Shown: positions 16,387 through 25,026 of the stretch, one piece after another
Layout: the number at the start of each line of letters is the position of its first letter
How positions within the stretch are numbered: the stretch's first letter is position 1
DNA from: VRUE01 sp963699225
Lineage (GTDB): Bacteria > Actinomycetota > Thermoleophilia > Solirubrobacterales > 70-9
DNA length: 64,000 bases
Direction of reading: 5' to 3'
Assembly: GCA_963699225.1 (NCBI GenBank)
Contig: OY969423.1
Location: forward strand, 1,550,001-1,614,000
Notes under the pieces: model-generated
Database searches by the model: none
The model's input: only the letters and a program-made list of their open reading frames with translations
Told to the model about the DNA's origin: nothing
Position numbers and translations under genes: made by a program

Positions 16387-16407
16387 GCGCGTAGCGGCGC
16401 TACGCGC
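16387..16407 (-). terminator. Strong hairpin downstream of the HD-GYP gene
   Basis: GCGCGTAGC/GCTACGCGC is a perfect 9-bp stem with a 3-nt loop, 73 nt beyond the HD-GYP stop. There is no T-run, so it may stabilise the mRNA end or act with Rho rather than being an intrinsic terminator. Confidence 0.4.
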
Positions 16408-16479
16408 AAGCCCGCGCGTACCGATCCAGCGCCGCGCCAGCCGCGTCATCCGCGAGTGCGGAAATTCGGGGTCACCCGC

Positions 16480-17886
16480 TCAGCCGACGGATACGCCGGG
16501 TACGCCGAAGCGGTTGGCGCTGCCGGTGGGGTCGGCGGTCTCTTCGATCCGCGACTCCAGTGCCAGCTCCTTCTCGAAGTCGGCGGCCTCGCCGTGGGCG
16601 AAGGAGACGTCCTTGCCCTCGAGCAGCTCGATGAAGACCTCGACGAAGCGCGGGTCGAGCTGTTTGCCGGCGACCCGCCGCAGCTCGACGATCGCGTCGT
16701 AGCTCGACATCGGCGTGCGGTAGGAGTCGCGCGCCGTCATCACGTCGTAGGTGTCGGCGACGGAGATGATCCGGGCCAGCATCGGGATGTCGTCGCCGGC
16801 CAGGCCGCGCGGGTAGCCCTTGCCGTCGATCCGCTCATGATGGGCGAGGATGATGTCCGCCACCGGGCCGTAGCCGTCGAGCGAGGAGACGACGCGGGCG
16901 CCCTGCTGGGGGTGGCGCTTGATCAACATCCAGTCCTCGTCGGTGAGCGGCACGTTGGCCTTGAGGATGCGGTCGGGGAGGATGAACTTGCCGATGTCGT
17001 GCAGCAGCGCCGCGATGTGGACGAGCTCCTCTTCCTGGCGCGAGAGCCCGGCGCGCTGGGCGATCGCCCGCGAGTAGCGCGCCACGGCGGCGGAGTGGCG
17101 CGCGGTCATCTGATCGCGCAGGTCGAGCGTGCGCAGCATCGCGCTCAACATTCCCACCTGGAAGCTGGCCAGCTGCTTGCTGCGTTTCTCCAGCTCGTCG
17201 GCGCGCTGCTGGGAGAGCAGCAGCTGGCCGAGCAGGTACTGGAAGGTGATCAGGACGACGCCGAAGAGCGCGATCGCCGCGATCCCGATGATGTGGAAGA
17301 TGAAGGCGACGGCGACGGCGAGCATCGCGCTGGCGAACTCGGAGGGCAGCACCGGGGGCAGCACCTTCAACTTGCTGCGGAAGGGAACGCGCTCCACGTA
17401 GCAGCCGTAGCCGGCGATCATCACGAAGTTGATCAGCAGCGCGAACTGGAAGAGGGCGAAGACGAGCAGGTAGAAGGACGGGTCCGACGGGGTCAGGCCG
17501 ATCGCCTCGACGCCCTGGTGGAAGGCGATGCCGCCGAGCAGCGGGAAGACCGCGTAGGTGAGCAGGTTGTTGAGCAGGTAGTGGCCTTCGTCGTGCCAGC
17601 GCACGAGCCAGCCGACGAGCATCGCCGAGACGCCGATCAGCGCCGCCGGCGTGCCGCCGAGGAAGACCATCGCCAGGACCAGGGCGAGGAAGGTTCCCGA
17701 GACCTTGACCTTGGATTCGGTCGAGACCGCGGTCAGGTAGCTGAAGACCGAGAAGGAGAGCAGGACGGCGAAGAGGGCGAGGTCCCAGTTGGACTCCGAG
17801 GCGTCCCAGATGCCGAGCGCGACGGTAGCGATCAGCGCGGCGATCATGACGCCGATTGCAAAACGGGTGGGACGCTTGTCAGCCAT
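16480..17886 (-). CDS. Membrane HD-GYP c-di-GMP phosphodiesterase
   Basis: 468 residues. The first ~235 residues hold about seven or eight membrane helices (a MASE-like sensor), then a short coiled linker (LLSQQRADELEKRSKQLAS) and an HD-GYP domain. Catalytic features: HDIGK, RHPQQGARVV, and HHERIDGKGYPRGL with the GYP tripeptide. It should degrade c-di-GMP in response to a membrane or extracellular cue. It is opposed in function to the GGDEF cyclase nearby. A 477-nt gap with a terminator lies upstream. Confidence 0.93.
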   Translation of the reverse strand: MADKRPTRFAIGVMIAALIATVALGIWDASESNWDLALFAVLLSFSVFSYLTAVSTESKVKVSGTFLALVLAMVFLGGTPAALIGVSAMLVGWLVRWHDEGHYLLNNLLTYAVFPLLGGIAFHQGVEAIGLTPSDPSFYLLVFALFQFALLINFVMIAGYGCYVERVPFRSKLKVLPPVLPSEFASAMLAVAVAFIFHIIGIAAIALFGVVLITFQYLLGQLLLSQQRADELEKRSKQLASFQVGMLSAMLRTLDLRDQMTARHSAAVARYSRAIAQRAGLSRQEEELVHIAALLHDIGKFILPDRILKANVPLTDEDWMLIKRHPQQGARVVSSLDGYGPVADIILAHHERIDGKGYPRGLAGDDIPMLARIISVADTYDVMTARDSYRTPMSSYDAIVELRRVAGKQLDPRFVEVFIELLEGKDVSFAHGEAADFEKELALESRIEETADPTGSANRFGVPGVSVG

Positions 17887-18126
17887 TGCGCTCTGGGGGG
17901 TGGTTCCTGGGCGTGGGATTCTTCCCGTGGCCTACAAGGTTCATGGACGGAAGGCCTTTCCCTGCGTCACGTCATAACAGCTTGCACCGACCGCAACTTG
18001 GGGAAATCCAAGGTACTGGCCCAGGCAGGGGCCCGCAAGGAGCGTGGCCGCATTGCGAGGAGTCGCCCAAAGCGGGAAATTGCCCGCGTCGCGGCAAGGC
18101 CAAACCCCTTCGACCCCGAAAAAAGC

Positions 18127-18152
18127 GAAGGGCACCCGAGAGGGTGCCCTTC
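18127..18152 (-). terminator. Intrinsic terminator, minus strand
   Basis: GAAGGGCACCC/GGGTGCCCTTC is a perfect 11-bp stem with a 4-nt loop. On the minus strand it is followed by GCTTTTTTCGG, a good T tract; on the plus strand only A-rich sequence follows. So it ends a minus-strand transcript coming from 18153-18360, or attenuates the HD-GYP gene. Confidence 0.85.
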
Positions 18153-18317
18153 AAAAACTAAAAAGACTGGTGCGAACGGGGCAACTCCCGCTCGCTTTAA
18201 AAGATCTAGTGATGAAAGCCCATGTGCCTTTTCCCTTCGATCGTTGAAACCCTCAGATTGCGCAGTGCGATCTGAAACTCGTCAATTGCCTGGCAACTTT
18301 GTAGCACAACCGAGCGG

Positions 18318-18349
18318 AAACTTGTGCATCTGCAGCAAAACTTGTGCAT
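18318..18349 (+). promoter_or_regulatory. 20-bp-period direct repeats at MFS/opp promoter
   Basis: AAACTTGTGCAT occurs at 18318-18329 and again at 18338-18349, exactly 20 bp apart (two helical turns), with a CATAAA -10-like hexamer (18347-18352) overlapping the second copy and the GTG start at 18364. Same-face spacing suggests a tandem activator or repressor site. Confidence 0.55.
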
Positions 18350-18363
18350 AAATGCAGTAGTTC

Positions 18364-19695
18364 GTGCGTCCATCCATGCCTAGAGCACGACTTACAGACC
18401 CCCTGAGAAAGCCGCAATTTCGGCGCCTCGCCGCCAGTTACGGGGTCAACGAGATGGGCGACTGGATGGGAATCGTCGCCCTCTCGGTGCTGGTCTTCGA
18501 CCGCACAGGAAGCGCGATGGCGACCGCCGCGCTCTTTCTCGGCACCCGTTTCCTGCCGGCGCTGATCGCTCCGATCCTGGTCGCGCGGGTCGAGCAGCCG
18601 CCCCCCCGCTTCGCCCTGCCGGTGATCTATTGCGGCGAGGCGGCCGCCTTCGGAGCACTCGCCCTGTTCGCCGGCGACAACTTCCTGATCGTCGGAGTGG
18701 TCGTGCTGGCGACGGTAGATGGGGCCCTGGCCCTGGCCGGGCGGGCGCTCACCCGCGCCGTCGTCGCGGCCTTACTCGAGCCGAGCGGAGAACTGCGCGC
18801 CGGCAACGCCGTGCTCAACATCGCCTTCACCGCCAGCGCTGCGATCGGCCCCGCGATCGCCGGCCTCATCGTCGCCGGCTTCGGCGTGCAGACGGCACTG
18901 CTGCTCGACGCGGTCTCCTTCTACGCGATCGCCTGGATCCTGCTCACCGCCGGTCCCCTGCCCCAGGCCGAGCCGGACCCGGGCCGGATTAGGGACCGGG
19001 TCCGCGCCGGCGTCGCCTACATCCGCGAAATGGCGACGCTGCGGCGGCTGCTGGTCGCCCAGGGAGCAGCCTTCGTTTTCTTCGCCGCCGTGATCCCGAT
19101 CGAGGTGATCTACTCGAAGCAGACTCTCGGTGCCGGCGACACGGGCTACGGCCTGCTGCTGGCCAGCTGGGGGGTCGGCATGGTCTTTGGCAGCATCGTC
19201 TTCGCCCGGGTGAGGCGGACCCCGCTGCCGGCGCTGCTCTTCTTCAGCACCCTCGCCGTCGGCGTCGGCTACCTCGGGCTCGCCGCCGCGCCGACGCTGG
19301 CCTTCGCCTGCGGCGCCTCGGTCATCGGCGGGGCCGGCAACGGCGTGCAGTGGGTGAGCGCGATCAGCGCCGTGCAGGAGTTGACCGTGGCCGGGATGCA
19401 GGCCCGGGTGATGAGCGTGCTCGAGTCGATCGGGGCGGCGATGCCGGGCCTCGGCTACCTGCTCGGCGGCCTGATCGCCAGCGCCGTCTCCCCCCGCGCC
19501 ACCTTCCTCGTCGCCGGCATCGGCGTTTTCGCGATCGTCGCCATAGCCGCGCCGCTGATGGGCACGAAATGGCCCCAGCGCAGGGAGGAAACAGGTCCAG
19601 GGGCCCTTGACGCCGAAGATGAGCTTATGGTGGAGTTGATTCCAGTGGGTGAGCGTCCAGCCCCTGCCCGATCCGACTCGGAGGTCGTCAGTTGA
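18364..19695 (+). CDS. MFS transporter (12 TM, enterobactin-exporter-like)
   Basis: 443 residues; GTG 18364 or ATG 18376 may be the start. About 12 membrane helices. The N-terminus (RKPQFRRLAASYGVNEMGDWM) and VLVFDRTGSAMATAALFLGTRFLP match the MFS_3/EntS-type exporters. The C-terminal ~45 residues are an acidic cytosolic tail. Its stop overlaps the TTG of the next gene as TTGA, so it forms an operon with the oligopeptide ABC transporter; export and import of related peptide-like compounds is an inference from this. Confidence 0.88.
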   Translation: MRPSMPRARLTDPLRKPQFRRLAASYGVNEMGDWMGIVALSVLVFDRTGSAMATAALFLGTRFLPALIAPILVARVEQPPPRFALPVIYCGEAAAFGALALFAGDNFLIVGVVVLATVDGALALAGRALTRAVVAALLEPSGELRAGNAVLNIAFTASAAIGPAIAGLIVAGFGVQTALLLDAVSFYAIAWILLTAGPLPQAEPDPGRIRDRVRAGVAYIREMATLRRLLVAQGAAFVFFAAVIPIEVIYSKQTLGAGDTGYGLLLASWGVGMVFGSIVFARVRRTPLPALLFFSTLAVGVGYLGLAAAPTLAFACGASVIGGAGNGVQWVSAISAVQELTVAGMQARVMSVLESIGAAMPGLGYLLGGLIASAVSPRATFLVAGIGVFAIVAIAAPLMGTKWPQRREETGPGALDAEDELMVELIPVGERPAPARSDSEVVS

Positions 19696-21320
19696 GAAAG
19701 TTTGGTCTCTTTGCGCTGGTGCTCGCTCTCGCCGCGAGCTCGGCCCTCGGTCTCGCTGCCTGCGGCAGCTCGGGAGGCAAGGAAGGCGGCACGCTGACCG
19801 GCACCTACTCCTCTTTTCCGAGCTATCTCGATCCGGCGCTCTCCTATGAAGTCGAAGGCTGGACGGCGATGTACGACACCTACCTGCCGCTGCTTACCTA
19901 CGCCCACGCCGACGGCGCCGACGGCAGCAAGGTGGTCCCGGCACTCGCCGAGAGCCTGCCCAAGATCAGCAACGGCGGCAAGACCTACGCGCTGACCCTG
20001 CGCAAGGGCCTCAAGTACTCCAACGGCGCCCCCGTCGTGGCCTCTGACTTCGCCAGCTCGATCGAACGCCTCTTCACGATGAACTCGCCTGGCGTCGGCT
20101 TCTACGAAGACATCGTGGGGGCGGAAAAATTCGGCAAGACGAAGAGTGGCCGCATCCCGGGGATCAAGACCGACGACCGGACCGGCAAGATCGTGATCGA
20201 CCTGGCCAACCCCCGCGGCACGTTCACCAACGAGCTGGGAATGCTGTTCGCGGCGGTTCTACCGTCCGGCACCCCGGCCAAGAACCTCACCGCCGACCCA
20301 CCGCCCGCCACCGGCCCGTACATGATCACCAAGTCCGAACCGGGCCGCGGTTGGTCCTACGCGCGCAACCCCTACTGGGCCAAGGCCAACGGCCCGCAGA
20401 TCAGCGAGGTGCCCGCGGGGCACGTCGACAAGATCGACATCAGGGTGATCCGCAACGACTCGACCCAGGTCAACGAAATCGAACGGGGCAAGGCCAACTG
20501 GATGCAGACCCCGATCTCCTCTGACCTCTACAACAAAGTCAAGGATAAATACGAAGGGACCCAGTTCCGGGTCGAGCACCCGATCAATCTCTACCTCTTC
20601 TGGATGAACACGGAAAAGCCGCCGTTCGACGACGTCAAGGTCCGCCAGGCCGTCAACTACGCGATCAACCCCGCGGCGCTGGAACGGATCTACGCGGGCT
20701 CCCTCGCCGCGACACACCAGATCCTGCCCGAAGGGATGCCCGGCCACAAGCCGTTCGACCTCTACCCGCACGACATGGCCAAGGCGAAGGAACTGCTCGC
20801 GCAAGCCAACCCGTCGGACCGCAACATCACCGTCTGGACCGATAACGAAAGCCCCAACAACGAAGCGGGCGAATACTACGAAGGCGTGCTCAACGAACTC
20901 GGCTTCAACGCCAAGCTGAAGACGATCAACGCCGACAACTACTACGCGATCGTCGGCAACGAAACGACGCCCGACCTCGACACCGGCTGGCTCGCCTTCT
21001 ACGAGGACTATCCGCACCCGAACGACTTCTTCCAGCCGATGCTCGACGGCGAAAGCATCGCTCCCACCTACAACACGAACCTCTCGCGCATGGACGACCC
21101 GAAGCTGAACGCGAAAATCGCCAAGCTGGCGGAACAACCGCTCGGGCCCCAGCAGGAAGCCGAATACGCGGAACTCGACAAGGAATTCATGGAACTGGCG
21201 CCGATGGCGCCGTACGGGACCAACACCGTCTCGACCTTCGTCAGCAAAGAAATCGACCTGGACAAGGTGATCTTCAATCCCACCTTCGGCCAGGATCTGA
21301 CCAGCTTCCAGTTCAAGTAG
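19692..21320 (+). CDS. oppA: Oligopeptide ABC transporter, substrate-binding lipoprotein
   Basis: 542 residues from TTG 19692. Lipoprotein signal with lipobox LAAC at about residues 21-24 (GLAACGSSGGK), then the family-5 solute-binding fold: GGTLTGTYSSFPSYLDPAL, NGGKTYALTLRKGLKYSNG, VRQAVNYAINPAALERIY. The protein sits outside the membrane, lipid-anchored, and hands peptides or similar cargo to the permeases. First transporter gene of a run continuing to 24998. Confidence 0.93.
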   Translation: MRKFGLFALVLALAASSALGLAACGSSGGKEGGTLTGTYSSFPSYLDPALSYEVEGWTAMYDTYLPLLTYAHADGADGSKVVPALAESLPKISNGGKTYALTLRKGLKYSNGAPVVASDFASSIERLFTMNSPGVGFYEDIVGAEKFGKTKSGRIPGIKTDDRTGKIVIDLANPRGTFTNELGMLFAAVLPSGTPAKNLTADPPPATGPYMITKSEPGRGWSYARNPYWAKANGPQISEVPAGHVDKIDIRVIRNDSTQVNEIERGKANWMQTPISSDLYNKVKDKYEGTQFRVEHPINLYLFWMNTEKPPFDDVKVRQAVNYAINPAALERIYAGSLAATHQILPEGMPGHKPFDLYPHDMAKAKELLAQANPSDRNITVWTDNESPNNEAGEYYEGVLNELGFNAKLKTINADNYYAIVGNETTPDLDTGWLAFYEDYPHPNDFFQPMLDGESIAPTYNTNLSRMDDPKLNAKIAKLAEQPLGPQQEAEYAELDKEFMELAPMAPYGTNTVSTFVSKEIDLDKVIFNPTFGQDLTSFQFK

Positions 21321-21345
21321 CCGCCGGCCGCTTCACACTGACGGG

Positions 21346-22392
21346 GTGAGCGCCGAGCCCAACGTCGAGGTCGCGCCGGGGGCGTCAGGCAACCCCTGGC
21401 GCCTCGCCTGGCGGCGTTTGCGCCAAAACCGGGTGGCGTTGGCGTTCCTCGGACTCTTCCTGCTGATCGTCGCCTTCGTCCTCGCCGCACCACTCTGGGC
21501 GGACAACGTCGCCCACACCGGGCCCAACAAGACCCACACGCTGGAGAAGCTCGAAGTCGACGGCGAAAAGCGCGAGGTGGTCAACCGCGAAGGCAAGCCG
21601 ATCGGCCCGCAGTGGTTCGAAGCGGGAGGCAAGTTCTTTCTTGGCGCCGACGGCCGCCTCGGCCGCGACGAGATGGTGCGGCTGATGTACGGCGGGCGCA
21701 TCTCGCTTTTCATCGGCATCGTCTCCGCTCTGCTCACCACGCTGCTGGCGACGATTCTCGGCCTGCTCGCCGGCTACTACAGGGGCTGGACCGACACCCT
21801 GATCTCCCGAGTGCTGGACGTGGTCTGGGCCTTTCCGGTGATGCTGCTGTCGATCGCGCTCGGCGTCTCGCTCGCGCTCGGGGGCCTGCAGATCGGCCCC
21901 CTCCACGTCTCGGGCGACTCGATCTGGATCCCGATCCTGATCATCGCCGGGGTCTCGGTCCCTTACGTCGCCCGCCCGATACGGGGGCAGGTGCTTTCCC
22001 TGCGCGAGAAAGAGTTCGTCGAGGCGTCCGTGGCCCAGGGCGCGGGCCCGCTGCGGGTGATGTTCGGCGAGCTGCTGCCCAACCTCTCCTCGACGATCAT
22101 CGTCCTCTTCACCCTGACCATCGCCAACAACATGCTGCTCGAGTCCGCGCTCTCGTTCCTCGGCGTCGGCGTGCAGCCCCCCAACACCTCGTGGGGCACG
22201 ATGATCGCCGGCGGCTTCGACCTGCTGACCAGCGCGCCGCTGCTGACCGTCATCCCCAGCGTGATGATCCTGCTCACCGTGCTCTCGGTCAACGTCTTCG
22301 GCGATGGCCTGCGCGACGCGCTCGACCCGAACTCGAAGCTGCGGCTCGCCGCGCACGCGGGCGTCGCGGAGCCGGAGGGGACGGCGGTCTAG
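21346..22392 (+). CDS. oppC: Oligopeptide ABC permease, OppC type
   Basis: 348 residues from GTG 21346. An N-terminal OppC leader (WRLAWRRLRQNRVALAFLG) is followed by a first helix, a ~70-residue extracytoplasmic segment, and the permease core of five helices with the EAA-type loop VEASVAQGAGPLRVMFGELL. Heterodimerises with the next gene product. The order A-C-B is unusual, B before C being more common. Stop is adjacent to the next ATG. Confidence 0.93.
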   Translation: MSAEPNVEVAPGASGNPWRLAWRRLRQNRVALAFLGLFLLIVAFVLAAPLWADNVAHTGPNKTHTLEKLEVDGEKREVVNREGKPIGPQWFEAGGKFFLGADGRLGRDEMVRLMYGGRISLFIGIVSALLTTLLATILGLLAGYYRGWTDTLISRVLDVVWAFPVMLLSIALGVSLALGGLQIGPLHVSGDSIWIPILIIAGVSVPYVARPIRGQVLSLREKEFVEASVAQGAGPLRVMFGELLPNLSSTIIVLFTLTIANNMLLESALSFLGVGVQPPNTSWGTMIAGGFDLLTSAPLLTVIPSVMILLTVLSVNVFGDGLRDALDPNSKLRLAAHAGVAEPEGTAV

Positions 22393-23349
22393 ATGGCTCG
22401 CTTCGCGCTGCGGCGCCTGATCGGGATGGTCGCGGTCCTCTTCGCCGTTTCGGTTCTGACCTTCCTGATCTTCAACGTGATCCCCAGCTCCGACCCGGCA
22501 CACCGGATCGCCGGCAAGGCGGCGACGCCAAACCTGATCGCCAGCATCAACGAGGAATGGGGCTTCAACGACTCGCTGCCGCAGCAGTACGTGACGATGA
22601 TGAAGAAGATCTTCAGCGGTGACCTCGAATCGTATTTCGGGCGCGAAAAGGTCGACGAACGAATCGTCGAAGGGATTCCGGCGACCTTCTCGCTCTGCAT
22701 CGGCGCGGCGGTGATCTGGATGTTCTTCGGGATCCTCTTCGGCTACCTCTCGGCGGTCCGTGCTGGGAGCCTGCTTGACCGGGCGCTGACCGTGATCGCG
22801 GTCGCGGGAATCTCGATACCCGTCTTCGGGCTCGCCGCCGTCTTCCTCATCTACCTCACCTACAAGACCGAAATCTTCCCCTCGGGGGAATACGTCGAGT
22901 TCGCCACCAACCCGCTGGAATGGGCCGAACACCTGATTCTGCCCTGGGTCACGCTGGCGATCACCTACGTCGGCCTCTACAGCCGCGTCCTGCGCTCGAA
23001 CATGCTCGACGCGATGAACGAGGACTACGTGCGCACGGCGCGGGCCAAGGGGCTCAGCGATCGGAAGGTGATGACCCGCCACGTGCTGCGCAACTCGCTG
23101 ATCCCGATCGTCACCCTCTTCGGGCTCGACTTCGGCGCCCTGCTCGGCGGCGCGATCCTGGTCGAAGGCATCTTCAACATCAACGGGATCGGCCTCTACG
23201 CCTACGAATCGCTGAAAAACTTCGACCTGCCGCCGGTGATGGCGATCGTCCTCTTCGGCGCCTTCTTCGTCGTCCTCTTCAACGCGCTGGTCGACATCGC
23301 CTACGCCTGGCTCGACCCGCGAATCCGACTGGGAACGTCGGCTGAATGA
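22393..23349 (+). CDS. oppB: Oligopeptide ABC permease, OppB type
   Basis: 318 residues. Typical start MARFALRRLIGMVAVLFAVS with the first helix, a periplasm-facing loop, then five helices; the EAA loop is DYVRTARAKGLSDRKVMTRH. Forms the channel with the OppC subunit. Ends with ATGA overlap into the ATPase gene. Confidence 0.93.
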   Translation: MARFALRRLIGMVAVLFAVSVLTFLIFNVIPSSDPAHRIAGKAATPNLIASINEEWGFNDSLPQQYVTMMKKIFSGDLESYFGREKVDERIVEGIPATFSLCIGAAVIWMFFGILFGYLSAVRAGSLLDRALTVIAVAGISIPVFGLAAVFLIYLTYKTEIFPSGEYVEFATNPLEWAEHLILPWVTLAITYVGLYSRVLRSNMLDAMNEDYVRTARAKGLSDRKVMTRHVLRNSLIPIVTLFGLDFGALLGGAILVEGIFNINGIGLYAYESLKNFDLPPVMAIVLFGAFFVVLFNALVDIAYAWLDPRIRLGTSAE

Positions 23350-24998
23350 GTCAGGCGCTGCTCACGGTCGAGGACCTGCGGGTCTCCTTCAACACCCAGA
23401 GCGGCCTGGTTCAGGCGGTTGACGGGGTCTCTTTCGAGCTCGCGCCCGGCGAGGTGCTGGCGATCGTCGGCGAGTCGGGCTCGGGCAAGAGCGTCACCGC
23501 GCAGACGATCCTCGGCCTCACCCGCTCGCCCAACGCGGAGATCTCCGGCTCGGCGCGGCTCGGCGAGCGGGAGCTGCTGAACGCGAGCGAGAGCGAGCTG
23601 CAGGGCGTGCGGGGAGCACGCGTGGCGATGGTCTTCCAAGACCCGATGACCTCCTTCAACCCGGTCTACAAGATCGGCTGGCAGATCGTCGAGGCGATCC
23701 GGGCGCACGACGGCGAGGCGAGCAAGGCCGAGGCGCGCGGGCGCGCCGTCGAGCTGCTCGACTCGGTCGGCATCCCCGACGCCGCTCAGCGCGTTGACGA
23801 CTACCCGCACCAGTTCTCGGGCGGGATGCGGCAGCGGGCGATGATCGCGATGGCGCTGGCGCTCGAGCCCGAGATCCTGATCGCCGACGAGCCGACGACG
23901 GCGCTCGACGTCACCGTGCAGGCCCAGATCCTCGCCCTGCTCGAGCGGCTCAATCGCGAGCGCGGTTTGGCGACGATCCTGATCACCCACGACCTCGGCG
24001 TCGTCGCCGAGGTCGCCGACCGGGTGCTGGTCATGCACAACGGCCTGATCGTCGAGCGCGGCGACCTCGACCAGATCTTCTACTCGCCGGTCGATCCCTA
24101 CACACGCAAGCTGCTCGACGCTGTCGTCCGGCTCGACGCGGCACCGCCACTACGGCCGGCGCGCGAGGGCGAGGCGCTGCTGGAGGTCACTGACCTGACC
24201 AAGCACTTCCCGGTCAAGCGCGGGCTCCTCAATCGCGAGGTCGACCGGGTACGGGCGGTCGACGGGGTCAGCCTCAGCGTGCGCAAAGGGGAAACGCTCG
24301 GTCTGGTTGGCGAGTCGGGCAGTGGCAAGTCGACGCTCTCGCGCACGATCCTGCAGCTGTTGGCGCCGAGCTCGGGCTCGGTGCGTTTTGAGGGCCGCGA
24401 GATTGCCGGGCTCTCGCGGCGCCAGATGCGGCCACTGCGGCGGCAGATGCAGATGGTCTTCCAGGACCCCTACGCCTCGCTCAACCCGCGCAAGCGAGTC
24501 GGCCAGATAGTCGGCGAGCCGCTGCGCGTGCAGGGCGAGGCAAGCGGCGCGGAGCTGCGCCGGGAAGTCCAGGAGCTGCTCGACCGAGTTGGGCTCTCTG
24601 CCGAGCACTACGACCGCTTCCCGCACGAGTTCTCCGGCGGCCAGCGCCAGCGGATCGGCATCGCCCGGGCGCTGGCGCTGCGGCCAAAGCTGATCGTCGC
24701 CGACGAGCCGGTCTCCGCCCTCGACGTCTCGATCCGCGCCCAGATCCTCGACCTGCTCTCCGAGCTTCAGGCCGAGTTCGGCCTCACCTACATCTTCGTC
24801 GCCCACGACATCGGCGTCGTCCGCCACGTCTCCGACCGGATCGCGGTGATGTACCGCGGCGAGATCGTTGAGGAGGGACCGGCGGACGCGGTCTGCGAGC
24901 GCCCCCAGGACGCCTACACGAAGGCGCTGCTCACGGCGGTGCCGATCCCCAACCCGCGCGAGGCGCGAGCCCGCCGCGAGGCGCTCGGGCCCGCGTAG
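23346..24998 (+). CDS. oppDF: Fused OppD-OppF ABC ATPase
   Basis: 550 residues containing two complete ABC domains in one chain. Domain 1: Walker A GESGSGKSVT, signature FSGGMRQRAM, Walker B ILIADEPTTALDV. Domain 2: GESGSGKSTLS, FSGGQRQRIGIARA, LIVADEPVSALDVS. Each domain is followed by the oligopeptide-transporter C-terminal extension (YSPVDPYTRKLLDAV and ERPQDAYTKALLTAV). It powers the importer from the cytosolic face. Fusion of D and F is known in several lineages. Confidence 0.95.
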   Translation: MSQALLTVEDLRVSFNTQSGLVQAVDGVSFELAPGEVLAIVGESGSGKSVTAQTILGLTRSPNAEISGSARLGERELLNASESELQGVRGARVAMVFQDPMTSFNPVYKIGWQIVEAIRAHDGEASKAEARGRAVELLDSVGIPDAAQRVDDYPHQFSGGMRQRAMIAMALALEPEILIADEPTTALDVTVQAQILALLERLNRERGLATILITHDLGVVAEVADRVLVMHNGLIVERGDLDQIFYSPVDPYTRKLLDAVVRLDAAPPLRPAREGEALLEVTDLTKHFPVKRGLLNREVDRVRAVDGVSLSVRKGETLGLVGESGSGKSTLSRTILQLLAPSSGSVRFEGREIAGLSRRQMRPLRRQMQMVFQDPYASLNPRKRVGQIVGEPLRVQGEASGAELRREVQELLDRVGLSAEHYDRFPHEFSGGQRQRIGIARALALRPKLIVADEPVSALDVSIRAQILDLLSELQAEFGLTYIFVAHDIGVVRHVSDRIAVMYRGEIVEEGPADAVCERPQDAYTKALLTAVPIPNPREARARREALGPA

Positions 24999-25026
24999 GC
25001 CCAGACCGGCAAACTGTCCGGTCAGA

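Larger units (their letters stand above)
17887..18363. other. 477-nt intergenic region with terminator, repeats and hairpin
   Basis: No protein gene could be supported here. It contains a minus-strand intrinsic terminator (18127-18152), an imperfect stem at about 18253-18273 (CAGAT/ATCTG arms), and two direct repeats before the MFS start. The stretch 17887-18126 could be a long leader of the HD-GYP gene; 18153-18350 could encode a short minus-strand RNA ending at the terminator. Neither is proven. Confidence 0.5.

Noticed and set aside
17887..18126. c-di-GMP or c-di-AMP riboswitch upstream of the HD-GYP gene
   Set aside because: I compared the minus-strand leader by eye with the GEMM and ydaO cores and found only short partial likeness (GACGCAGG, AAGCTGTTATGAC), not the full conserved pattern.
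16372..18351. Long plus-strand open frame over the HD-GYP gene
   Set aside because: Asp/Glu/Arg-rich antisense shadow of a recognisable membrane HD-GYP protein.
21385..23082. Long minus-strand open frame over the opp permeases
   Set aside because: Composition typical of antisense to GC-rich coding DNA, no domain, and two well-formed permeases on the plus strand.
24868..25026. Longer N-terminus for the DNA ligase
   Set aside because: The frame extends into the ATPase gene but reads as Arg-rich shadow; the ligase fold begins at about GTG 25027.
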